Positions 16,068 through 22,792 of a stretch of 36,240 nucleotides of DNA are shown one piece after another. Under the pieces are notes generated by a model, which was given only the letters and a program-made list of their open reading frames with translations, did no database searches and was not told where the DNA came from. The translations under genes were made by a program, and so were the position numbers. This DNA is from Alphaproteobacteria bacterium (GTDB lineage: Bacteria; Pseudomonadota; Alphaproteobacteria; UBA7887): NCBI GenBank assembly GCA_028289725.1, contig JANQOH010000149.1, positions 1-36,240 of the forward strand, written 5' to 3'. How positions within the stretch are numbered: position 1 is the stretch's first letter; the number at the start of each line of letters is the position of its first letter.

Positions 16068-17255
16068 TTAAGGGATGCTGCCGCCCATGGAACCCGGGTG
16101 CGCGGGCAAAGCCAGCGTTTTGCCTGTGTTGGTTACGGTTGTGCCGTCGACCTTCAAGATCGAAACCGATTTGTCGACGAAGTTCCCGACGTAGATGTAG
16201 CGGCCGTCGGCGCTAAACACGACGCCTTCGGGAAGGCCTTCGACCTCAATTTCGGCGGTGCGGCGAACCGACATGCCGTCGATCTCCAACACCACGACGC
16301 TGCCGTTTCGGTTGTAGTACCAGCTGTCTTCGGGGACGCCCGCGCTGCCTTTCAGCAAGACCGCAACGGCAATCTCGCCGGTGGGGCTGATAGCCAGGCC
16401 TTCCGGCGCGTCACCGACCACGACGCGGTCGATGACCCGCGGTGGGCTCGCGCCAAGATCAATCACGCTGACCGTGTCGATATGGCCATCTGACCGACCG
16501 CCATTGCCATTATCCGCAGTCAACGCAAGGCGCCCATTCGGCGCAATCTTCACATTGTAGGGCCATTGACCGACCGGCATGTCGAGATCGGTGTTGTAGG
16601 TGGCGCGGCCGTCGGCCAATTCGAGCACCGCGATTTTGTGCCCAGGAAACTTCGCGACCAGGGCCCGGTCCCCGTCAGGCGTTATCGCCACAGCGGCGAC
16701 TTGCTCGCCCATATCAACGGTCTGCACGAGCTGCACCGTCTTGCCTTCGATCGACAACACGCCGATCGAGTCGTCGGCCCGATGCGCCACAAGTGCCATT
16801 GTCCCATCCGAACTGATGGCCAGGCCGGATGGTTGGCGGCCGACCTCGACCGTGCCGACGACATCCGGCGGATCGAGCGTGAGATCGATCACGTTGATGC
16901 GATTGTCGGGCTCGGGCTTCCAACCGCCGTCCGTCTCAACCCAGTTCATAGCGTTTGTGACCAGCGCTAAAGTCTCGTCCGGCGTGATCGCGAGATTGGT
17001 CGGCGGGCCAAAAACCGAATTCATGATCGGCAAATCGGCGACGATCGATGGCGCTTCACGATCGCTGCCAATATCGACGATCGAGACCACGTCGTTACCG
17101 GGCGCGCGGAACACCGGACCGCTATCGCTGAAACCGACCTTGTTATCGCCGCCGACGATCATCAATTCGGCCTGCGCCGACATACCGACCATGACGAGCC
17201 CTGTGCCGAGGGCCATGCCGACAAGCGGCAGCGCGAGCGCCTTGCTTCGCATCAT
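16068..17255 (-). CDS. Secreted beta-propeller protein (YncE/YVTN-like)
   Basis: A 395-residue exported protein of unknown function. The first 29 residues form a signal peptide (Arg-Ser-Lys, long hydrophobic core, cleavage after AQA). The rest consists of repeats built on PxGLAISPDGxxALV: PTNLAITPDETLALV, PSGLAISSDGTMALV, VAAVAITPDGDRALV, PYNVKIAPNGRLALT, PEGLAISPTGEIAVA and PEGVVFSADGRYIYV. Six units are clear, and the ends probably complete a seven-bladed propeller. No heme or copper-binding motif was seen, so it is likely a periplasmic binding or scaffold protein rather than a nitrite reductase relative. The start has GGAGG 5 bases upstream; a second ATG follows at once and would fit equally well. 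Confidence 0.85.
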   Translation of the reverse strand: MMRSKALALPLVGMALGTGLVMVGMSAQAELMIVGGDNKVGFSDSGPVFRAPGNDVVSIVDIGSDREAPSIVADLPIMNSVFGPPTNLAITPDETLALVTNAMNWVETDGGWKPEPDNRINVIDLTLDPPDVVGTVEVGRQPSGLAISSDGTMALVAHRADDSIGVLSIEGKTVQLVQTVDMGEQVAAVAITPDGDRALVAKFPGHKIAVLELADGRATYNTDLDMPVGQWPYNVKIAPNGRLALTADNGNGGRSDGHIDTVSVIDLGASPPRVIDRVVVGDAPEGLAISPTGEIAVAVLLKGSAGVPEDSWYYNRNGSVVVLEIDGMSVRRTAEIEVEGLPEGVVFSADGRYIYVGNFVDKSVSILKVDGTTVTNTGKTLALPAHPGSMGGSIP

Positions 17256-17367
17256 TCATTCCTCCCATAGAACCTGCACGAAACCGGCAGAGGAGAAAGC
17301 ATGACGCTAGAACGTGCCACCCGCAAGGCGATGGGCCCGCGAGCCAAGACATATGCTGACGTGATGA

Positions 17368-17826
17368 CTACTTGGAGAAACGGCCGATATTGCCGAACAA
17401 TTGCTGGAGGAAGGTGAGTTCCTTACCGACGGTCGGCGTCTTGCGGGATACCGGATCGACGATCAAACCATCTTCGATGGTATAGCGGTTGACGCTCGAC
17501 ACCATTTCTTGGTCGTCGAAATTGATGACGAGGACCTGTTGGTCGACGATCTCCGGCTTGAAGAACGCGAAATTTTGCGTCTTCTGGGTGATGTAGTACC
17601 AGGTGTCCTGATCGAATGTCGCGACCGTGGACGGGCTTCCGAGTATGTCCGCCACATCAAGCTTGGAGACCATGCCGGGCTCCACTTGCGCGATCAACTC
17701 GGCATTCGGCATAAAGCCGTGCGTGTCGACCCGCGGCTCGCACCCCGTCACGAAAAGGGCTGCGAGGGCAACGGCGACGAAGCTTCGCGAAAAGCCGAGC
17801 GAAATATGTTGCTTTTGACGTGTCAT
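17368..17826 (-). CDS. bamE: Outer membrane assembly lipoprotein BamE (SmpA/OmlA)
   Basis: A 152-residue lipoprotein. The frame is open far upstream, but the ATG at 17826 gives a signal peptide of about 30 residues ending in a lipobox VTGC, so it was chosen. The mature part has the SmpA/OmlA fold, with LIAQVEPGMVSKLDVADILGSP, DTWYYITQKT, and VLVINFDD near the second half. BamE is the small periplasm-facing lipoprotein of the BAM complex, which folds beta-barrel proteins in the outer membrane. The C-terminal tail (about 30 residues, ending FLQQLFGNIGRFSK) is typical of alphaproteobacterial versions. It diverges from the bc1 chaperone gene with 77 bases between the starts, a pairing common in this class. 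Confidence 0.93.
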   Translation of the reverse strand: MTRQKQHISLGFSRSFVAVALAALFVTGCEPRVDTHGFMPNAELIAQVEPGMVSKLDVADILGSPSTVATFDQDTWYYITQKTQNFAFFKPEIVDQQVLVINFDDQEMVSSVNRYTIEDGLIVDPVSRKTPTVGKELTFLQQLFGNIGRFSK

Positions 17827-17903
17827 TCTATGATCCAAAGCGAGCGGACTGTCCCACTGACAAACGCCGCGAGTCAATATCGCGATGGGGCCTAGGTAGC
17901 ACA

Positions 17904-18479
17904 TTGAACAAATATTTGGCGCGCATTCTTGGGCGAAATCGTTCGGATTCCGATGTCGATCGGGATGCGGCCTGGCGGCTCTATTTTGCTGCGGTGTCTC
18001 AGGCGCGCACGGCCGCATTCTATACGCGCTACGGCGTCGCGGATACCATCGACGGGCGCTTCGATTTGATCATATTGCACGTGATTTTATTGATCCGCCG
18101 GTTGCGCCGAGACGACGGGCGGGGGCCAGACCTCGCGCAGGCCCTTTTCGACGCAACCTTCGCCGATATGGATCGGAGCCTTCGGGAAATGGGCGTTGGC
18201 GACCTCGGCGTCGGCCGCCGGGTCAAGGCGATGGCGAAGGCGTATTTCGGGCGTGCCGAAGCTTACGACGGCGCTCTCGATGCCGGAAATCGATCGCAAC
18301 TGGTCGAGGCCCTTGATCGCAACGTGCTTGGTGGAGCGAGCGCGGAAGGCGTCGGAGGCGCCGAAGCCTTGGCCGACTATGTGCAAGACGTCGAACAGTC
18401 GCTTGCTGAGCAAAGGTCGGCCGAGTTGCAGGCCGGCAAGGTTTTGTTCGCGCCGCCGGCAAAAGCGACGCAGCCATGA
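17904..18479 (+). CDS. Ubiquinol-cytochrome c chaperone family protein
   Basis: A 191-residue protein of the Ubiq_cyt_C_chap (CBP3/UQCC1) family, which in mitochondria helps to assemble the cytochrome bc1 complex. The frame is open from GTG 17820, but that start would overlap divergent bamE, and the family normally begins shortly before the basic stretch seen here, so TTG 17904 was chosen; the start is uncertain. Motifs are YFAAVSQARTAAFYTRYGVADTIDGRFD, the helix LIILHVILLIRRLRR, and LAQALFDATFADMDRSLREMGVGD followed by VGRRVKAMAKAYFGR. Its ATG-overlapping partner is the DUF177 gene. The bacterial role is inferred from the mitochondrial homologue. Confidence 0.88.
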   Translation: MNKYLARILGRNRSDSDVDRDAAWRLYFAAVSQARTAAFYTRYGVADTIDGRFDLIILHVILLIRRLRRDDGRGPDLAQALFDATFADMDRSLREMGVGDLGVGRRVKAMAKAYFGRAEAYDGALDAGNRSQLVEALDRNVLGGASAEGVGGAEALADYVQDVEQSLAEQRSAELQAGKVLFAPPAKATQP

Positions 18480-19069
18480 CTGGGTCGGATCAGGCACCAC
18501 AGAAAGGGGCGCCGGAGTTCTCCCGACGTGTTCCGCTTGAGGATATTTCGGACGCCGAGGTTCTTCTGGACATTGAGGCCGACCCCGTCGAACGCAAAGC
18601 CTTGTCGGCTCGATTCGATCTGCTGGCCATGGAGAACTTTTCGGCGCGCGTCGGCTTGCGGCGAAGCGCCGCGCGTGACGGGTCCGGCAAGATCATCCGC
18701 GTCACGCTCGCCATCAATGCGACCGTTACCCAGAGCTGCGTTGTCACACTTGAGCCGGTGACGGCACGCATCGAAGACTCCGACATTGTCGTCGAATTTC
18801 GGCCCGCCGAAACCCCCGACTTCACACCGGAGGTCGATATCGCGCCTGAAACCGATGATCCACCCGAGATTCTGATGGGTAATGAAATCGACGTGGGCGA
18901 GCTTGCGGCAGAACATTTGGCGCTCGCCCTTGACCCGTATCCGCGGGCAGAGGGCGCCGAAGCGAGCGCCACGGCGGAAATATCGGATGGTGCCGGTTTA
19001 GTCGACGAAGACCGGCCATTCGCGGCGCTCAAGGACTGGCCAAATCGAGCCAATAGAGATAAAGAATAA
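18476..19069 (+). CDS. yceD: DUF177/YceD family protein
   Basis: A 197-residue cytoplasmic protein whose ATG overlaps the previous stop (ATGA). It has the YceD/DUF177 pattern: an N-terminal beta-rich part (FSRRVPLEDI), a middle stretch VTLAINATVTQSCVVTLEPV with the conserved single Cys, and an acidic segment ending in GNEIDVGELAAEHLALALDPYPR, the best-kept motif. A plant homologue is needed for 23S rRNA accumulation, and the gene usually lies upstream of rpmF, as it does here, so a role in large-subunit assembly is likely but not shown. It lacks the CxxC seen in some YceD proteins. Confidence 0.9.
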   Translation: MTGSDQAPQKGAPEFSRRVPLEDISDAEVLLDIEADPVERKALSARFDLLAMENFSARVGLRRSAARDGSGKIIRVTLAINATVTQSCVVTLEPVTARIEDSDIVVEFRPAETPDFTPEVDIAPETDDPPEILMGNEIDVGELAAEHLALALDPYPRAEGAEASATAEISDGAGLVDEDRPFAALKDWPNRANRDKE

Positions 19070-19085
19070 TCCCAAGGTGTGGGGC

Positions 19086-19112
19086 TTGCCGACTAGCCAA
19101 ATGTTGTATAAT
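19086..19112 (+). promoter_or_regulatory. Candidate promoter of rpmF-plsX
   Basis: A perfect TATAAT at 19107-19112 stands in the gap before rpmF. A TTGCCG box at 19086-19091 gives a rather short 15-base spacer. Transcription would begin near 19119, inside a small GCCGCG/CGCGGC hairpin (19115-19131), and leave a leader of about 65 bases. This would give rpmF-plsX expression independent of the upstream chaperone-yceD pair. Confidence 0.55.
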
Positions 19113-19185
19113 AAGCCGCGTTTCGCGCGGCCGGCCGGGACTGGCTGACACTGAGCGCTGGTCGCAATTGCGAGGGAACGGATAT

Positions 19186-19371
19186 ATGGCGGTTCCAAGA
19201 AAGAAAGTTACGCGATCCAAACGGGATATGCGGCGTTCGCACGATGCGATTCGCCCGACGGTACCGACCGAGTGCCCGAATTGTGGTGAGAACAAATTGC
19301 CCCACCATGTTTGCCCTGCGTGCGGCTACTATCGCGACCGCGAGGTCGTCGCTCCCGTAGACAGCCTCTGA
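19186..19371 (+). CDS. rpmF: 50S ribosomal protein L32
   Basis: A 61-residue ribosomal protein with the classical start MAVPRKKVTRSKRDMRRSHD. A zinc ribbon of four cysteines is present (CPNCG, then ten residues, then CPACGYY), so this is the zinc-binding C+ form. ATG 19186 is preceded by GAGGGAA at 19172-19178; an in-frame start six codons earlier was rejected. The gene order yceD-rpmF-plsX is conserved across Proteobacteria. Confidence 0.98.
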   Translation: MAVPRKKVTRSKRDMRRSHDAIRPTVPTECPNCGENKLPHHVCPACGYYRDREVVAPVDSL

Positions 19372-19408
19372 TCACGGTGGCACCCGTGTCGCCGGGGGCC
19401 GGCGCGAC

Positions 19409-20464
19409 GTGACCGACCCGATTACCATTGCCGTGGATGCCATGGGCGGCGACGATGCGCCGGCTATGGTCGTGCGCGGCGCCAATTTGGCTGCGCGCAG
19501 GCGGCCCGACGCCAAGTTCATCTTCTTTGGCGATCAGGCGACCGTGGAGCCGCATTTGGCGCGCGCCGACGTCTTGAAAGAGCGCACGGAACTCAATCAC
19601 ACCGAGATTGTTGTTTCCGGCGATGAGAAGCCGTCCAATGCGCTCAGGCGTGGCCGCAAGTCGAGCATGGGATTGGCCATCCAGGCGGTTGCGGACGGCG
19701 CGGCCCACGCGGCCGTATCCGCGGGCAACACCGGGGCGCTCATGGCGATGGCCAAGTTTACGCTTCGCACATTGCCTGGCATCCATCGTCCGGCGATCGC
19801 TGCGGTCTTGCCAACGCGCCGCGGCGAAACCGTCCTGTTGGACCTTGGCGCGAACGTCGAATGCAATGCGGACAACCTGGTGGATTTCGCCGCCATGGGC
19901 GCGGTTTTCGCGCAAACCGTGTTGGCGCGCGTCGAGCCCACGGTCGGCATTCTCAACGTCGGCAATGAGGAGATGAAAGGGCATGACGAAGTCCGTGAAG
20001 CGGCGGCGATCTTACGGCGCGCGGACAGTCATTTCGTCTTTCACGGCTTCGTCGAAGGCGACGACATCGCCAAAGGCACGACCGATGTCATCGTTACGGA
20101 CGGTTTTACCGGAAATGTCGCGCTCAAGACCGTGGAGGGCGTCAGTCGGCTTTTCGCGGATTTCCTAAGGCGCGCCTTGGGCGGTTCGATGAGCGGCCGC
20201 TTGGGCTATGCGATCGCCCGTCCGGCATTCAAAAGCCTACGGGAGAAGATCGATCCGCGGCGTCACAACGGTGCCTTGTTTCTCGGACTAAATGGCACGG
20301 TTGTTAAGAGCCACGGTGGAACCGACGCGCTCGGCTTCGCGACGGCCTTGGAGGTCGCAATCGATATGGCCGCTGGCTCGGTAAACGAGAGAATCCTGTC
20401 GGAGCTCGAACAGGTCCACGCGAGCGTCGCGCCTCAAGACCAAGCGGCCGTCGGCGGACGCTAA
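19409..20464 (+). CDS. plsX: Phosphate acyltransferase PlsX
   Basis: A 351-residue peripheral membrane enzyme that makes acyl-phosphate from acyl-ACP, the acyl donor for PlsY in phospholipid synthesis. It starts at GTG 19409, 37 bases after rpmF. Motifs are IAVDAMGGDDAP at the start, AAVSAGNTGALMAMA near 105-119, LLDLGANVECNADNLVDFA near 148-166, GILNVGNEEMKG near 184-195, VTDGFTGNVALKTVEG near 229-244 and FLGLNGTVVKSHGG near 290-303. The length is normal. In most relatives fabH follows directly; here 293 non-coding bases follow, then ihfA. Confidence 0.97.
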   Translation: MTDPITIAVDAMGGDDAPAMVVRGANLAARRRPDAKFIFFGDQATVEPHLARADVLKERTELNHTEIVVSGDEKPSNALRRGRKSSMGLAIQAVADGAAHAAVSAGNTGALMAMAKFTLRTLPGIHRPAIAAVLPTRRGETVLLDLGANVECNADNLVDFAAMGAVFAQTVLARVEPTVGILNVGNEEMKGHDEVREAAAILRRADSHFVFHGFVEGDDIAKGTTDVIVTDGFTGNVALKTVEGVSRLFADFLRRALGGSMSGRLGYAIARPAFKSLREKIDPRRHNGALFLGLNGTVVKSHGGTDALGFATALEVAIDMAAGSVNERILSELEQVHASVAPQDQAAVGGR

Positions 20465-20757
20465 CGGTCGCCACTTCATTCCCGAACAGAAGAACAGACT
20501 TTCGCGTTCCGGTTCGTCCCACGCCTCGGCGCTGGATGACCGGTTGCAAGGCGAGAGCGTGTCAGGCGCCGCGAATCACCTATTCCAAAATTACGTGCGG
20601 TCACAGGCTGTTAATATCCGGCCCTGATTCGCAAGCTTCACACATGTATCGCGCACTGTTGCAAAAATGACCTGAGTGAAATGATGCATCTCGTTGATAT
20701 TGACGGATTTTCTCGCGTAGGGTAGCCTCACTGCAGCATGAGGGAGGGGCGGCGGCG
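20465..20757 (+). other. Intergenic region where fabH is usually found
   Basis: The 293 bases between plsX and ihfA hold no convincing reading frame and no stretch that resembles FabH (no recognisable active-site Cys, His or Asn motif). The right half becomes AT-rich and carries the candidate ihfA promoter. In most Alphaproteobacteria a fabH gene of about 970 bases lies here. Confidence 0.6.
20700..20728 (+). promoter_or_regulatory. Candidate promoter of ihfA
   Basis: TTGACG at 20700-20705 is followed after exactly 17 bases by TAGCCT at 20723-20728. The -35 matches the sigma-70 consensus at five of six bases; the -10 keeps only the T, A and final T. Transcription would start near 20735, just before the GAGGGAGGGG ribosome site of ihfA. 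Such a promoter is expected, because ihfA stands alone after a 293-base gap. Confidence 0.45.
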
Positions 20758-21078
20758 ATGGCGACAGTAACGCGCGCGCAGCTGAGTGAAGCGGTTTATC
20801 AAGAAGTTGGTCTTTCGCGGGACGAATCCGCGAAATTGGTGGCATCGGTTCTCGACAAAATTTCGGATCGTCTATCGGCAGGAGACTCGGTGAAGATCTC
20901 CTCGTTCGGAAGCTTTGCGGTTCGTGAAAAAGCGCGGCGGATCGGTCGCAACCCGAAAACCGGGGAAGAAGTGCCAATTCTACCGAGGCGTGTGGTCGTC
21001 TTCCGACCTTCTCACGTTCTTAAGTCGGAGATCAACGAAGGACATAGGGACGGCGTCCAAACGTTGGACGTTAGCTGA
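20758..21078 (+). CDS. ihfA: Integration host factor subunit alpha
   Basis: A 106-residue DNA-bending protein of the HU/IHF family. The start ATG 20758 lies after GAGGGAGGGG. Motifs are TRAQLSEAVYQEVGLSRDES, VKISSFGSFAVREKARRIGR, and the beta-arm with NPKTGEEVPI and the proline that intercalates into DNA, followed by RRVVVFRPSHVLK. It pairs with IhfB (not in the window) to bend DNA at specific sites in transcription, replication and recombination. The position before a MerR-like gene and after plsX(-fabH) is typical for alphaproteobacterial ihfA. Confidence 0.95.
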   Translation: MATVTRAQLSEAVYQEVGLSRDESAKLVASVLDKISDRLSAGDSVKISSFGSFAVREKARRIGRNPKTGEEVPILPRRVVVFRPSHVLKSEINEGHRDGVQTLDVS

Positions 21079-21104
21079 ATTCGGCCAACGTCGGACGGGG
21101 CGGC

Positions 21105-21626
21105 GTGGAGCAAATGATCGAAGAGCAAGAATTGGAGCAGGTCGGCAGTAGCCGAGGCCGCGGTGGTCGGGTGCGCAAATCCGCGAACGCGTTTAGGACC
21201 ATCAGCGAAGTGAGCGAGTCGCTGGACGTGCCGCAGCATGTCCTGCGGTTCTGGGAAACCAAGTTTTCGCAAATCAAGCCGATGAAGCGTGGGGGCGGTC
21301 GGCGATATTACCGGCCCGAGGATATCCTGCTGCTTCGTGGCGTTCGCGATCTTCTGTACATCGACGGTTACACGATCAAAGGTGTGCAAAAGCTGTTGCG
21401 TGAAGGCGGCGTAAAGGTGCTGCAGGAGCGCGCGGGCGGCGTCAATGGCGCCGATGACGAACCGCAGGCCGAGGCGAAACCGACAGCTGCGCCGGTAGAG
21501 AAGACCGCGCCAGAACCGCCGAGTGCGCCGGTGAATGAGACGGGCGAAGCGGTATCGCGCGATGTGCTGATTGGTGTTTTGTCTGAGCTCGAAGAGCTGA
21601 AGACACTTCTCGCGCAAGCGAAGTAG
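21105..21626 (+). CDS. MerR family transcriptional regulator
   Basis: A 173-residue protein starting at GTG 21105, 26 bases after ihfA. An N-terminal acidic and Gly/Arg-rich lead is followed by a MerR-type winged helix-turn-helix at about residues 28-100: RTISEVSESLDVPQHVLRFW with ETKFSQIKP, then GGGRRYYRPEDILLLRGVRD and TIKGVQKLLREGG. There is no cysteine-rich effector domain. A low-complexity Ala/Pro/Glu linker (about 125-150) leads to a short C-terminal helix (VLIGVLSELEELKTLLAQ) that may dimerise. The ihfA-merR pair is a conserved arrangement; targets and signal are unknown. Confidence 0.88.
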   Translation: MEQMIEEQELEQVGSSRGRGGRVRKSANAFRTISEVSESLDVPQHVLRFWETKFSQIKPMKRGGGRRYYRPEDILLLRGVRDLLYIDGYTIKGVQKLLREGGVKVLQERAGGVNGADDEPQAEAKPTAAPVEKTAPEPPSAPVNETGEAVSRDVLIGVLSELEELKTLLAQAK

Positions 21627-21697
21627 GCGGGCGCGTCGGCACGCTTTGCTCGGCGCTTGCGTCGCCGAAGCCCGGTTACTATTGTCTGGCCGTTCGC

Positions 21698-21720
21698 GCA
21701 TTTGCCGGGTTCGGCAATGC
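21698..21720 (+). terminator. Hairpin between the merR-like gene and tRNA-Pro
   Basis: GCA-TTTGCCG and CGGCAA-TGC form a 9-bp stem with one bulged T around a GGTT loop. It lies 72 bases after the merR-like stop and 13 bases before the tRNA. No T-run follows, so it may be a Rho-dependent end, an RNA-processing element upstream of the tRNA or chance. Confidence 0.3.
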
Positions 21721-21732
21721 GGTCGTGACGAT

Positions 21733-21810
21733 CGGAGCGTGGCGCAGCCTGGTTAGCGCACTTGTCTGGGGGACAAGGGGTCGCCAGTTCGAATCTGGCC
21801 GCTCCGACCA
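21733..21810 (+). tRNA. tRNA-Pro (anticodon GGG)
   Basis: A complete cloverleaf was read by eye. The acceptor stem CGGAGCG (21733-21739) pairs with CGCTCCG (21800-21806). The D arm lies in GCGCAGCCTGGTTAGCGC. The anticodon arm is CTTGT-CTGGGGG-ACAAG with GGG at positions 34-36, and the T arm is GCCAG-TTCGAAT-CTGGC. Discriminator A and an encoded CCA complete the 3' end, followed by five T that could end transcription. It reads proline codons CCC/CCU. No direct repeat of its 3' end and no integrase gene are nearby, so no integrated element is evident. Confidence 0.95.
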
Positions 21811-22075
21811 TTTTTGTTACTACGAAAAATTGAATGTTTTTGGGGCGTTGCCGGCGGCGATGCCATTAAGCTCGATCGTGCGACGACCTCACAGCGCCAA
21901 TGGGACCCGCGGCCCAGGGGGCTCGCGATGGTCGCGCCCACCGCACAATTTCGGCCCGGATGAATAGTTCGTATAGGCGGACGCGCTTCGCCGATTGGGG
22001 TGTACTGTGCCTTTCCGTTGCGGCCGGTCCGAAAGAGATCGGTGTAACCACAATCGAAGTTGCGAGGATTTTAGG

Positions 22076-22717
22076 ATGACGACTGGATTCACAAAGGCGC
22101 TGACGGTCGTGGTTGCGACCCTTGGCGTATCCGCGATGCTTGCGCTGTCAGCGCAGGCACAGCCTTACCATGTCCGCGGCAAGCTCGCCGAAGTCGACGG
22201 CGCGGCGCTGGCAATCGATACCGATATCGGCGGACGCAAGTCTGTGACTCTCGCCGAAGACGCGGGTGTCTTTATTGTCGATGCCGCAAAACTCGAGGAC
22301 ATCCAGGAAGGTCAGTTCGTCGGCATCACGTCCATTATGTCGCAAGGCAAGCGTATCGCGCTCGAAGTTCACATTTTCTCTGAAGACCTACGTGGCTTGG
22401 CCGAGGGTCACTATCCATGGGATTTGGTCGAAGAAGAGAACATGATGACGAACGCCAATATCGCGAAGCTCGTCGAGGTTGGCGCCGACCGTGAACTCAC
22501 CGTGAACTATACGGAAGGTGAGGAAGGCGCGAAGACAGAGGGCACTCAGACCATCATGGTTCCGCCCGAAGCCGTCATCGTGAATTTCACGGGCACCACG
22601 CGGGACAAATTGCTGCCCGGAGAGTCTGTGTTCCTTCTCGCGGTTGATGGCGAAGATGGTTCGGTCGTTAGCCCGGCAATTGTCGTCGGTCAAAACGGTG
22701 TCGAACCGCCAATGTAA
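22076..22717 (+). CDS. Secreted protein, DUF5666-like
   Basis: A 213-residue exported protein of unknown function. ATG 22076 has GAGG 8 bases upstream; the frame is open further but without a signal peptide. The first ~27 residues are a signal peptide (hydrophobic core, cleavage after AQA). Two similar beta-rich halves follow, each with a pattern of VDG or VGADRELTV, an acidic stretch and a GxxVxL ending, as in OB-like DUF5666 domains: VRGKLAEVDGAALAIDTDIG and AKLVEVGADRELTVNYTEG. Between them is the family-like segment FSEDLRGLAEGHYPWDL. The ending GVEPPM is also typical. The protein is strongly acidic, so metal or cation binding in the periplasm is possible but not shown. It stands alone and converges on the cyclase gene. 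Confidence 0.75.
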   Translation: MTTGFTKALTVVVATLGVSAMLALSAQAQPYHVRGKLAEVDGAALAIDTDIGGRKSVTLAEDAGVFIVDAAKLEDIQEGQFVGITSIMSQGKRIALEVHIFSEDLRGLAEGHYPWDLVEEENMMTNANIAKLVEVGADRELTVNYTEGEEGAKTEGTQTIMVPPEAVIVNFTGTTRDKLLPGESVFLLAVDGEDGSVVSPAIVVGQNGVEPPM

Positions 22718-22737
22718 ACGATCAGTATTTCGTGTCG

Positions 22738-22767
22738 TACGGACGCCGGACTTTGGCGGCGTCCGTA
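22738..22767. terminator. Perfect 11-bp hairpin between convergent genes
   Basis: TACGGACGCCG (22738-22748) and CGGCGTCCGTA (22757-22767) form a perfect 11-bp stem around an 8-base loop. It starts 20 bases after the stop of the DUF5666-like gene and ends 25 bases before the 3' end of the convergent cyclase gene. No T-run follows on either strand. It is probably a shared bidirectional transcript end. Confidence 0.6.
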
Positions 22768-22792
22768 TGGCGCCTTAAGTACGACAGATCCG

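Noticed and set aside
16068..17255. Beta-propeller protein as nitrite reductase NirS/NirN or a quinoprotein dehydrogenase
   Set aside because: There is no CxxCH heme motif and no PQQ-type tryptophan docking motif; only YVTN-like repeats are visible.
21733..21810. tRNA-Pro as an attachment site of an integrated element
   Set aside because: No integrase, no repeated tRNA 3' end and no change of base composition follow; the next genes look like ordinary chromosome.
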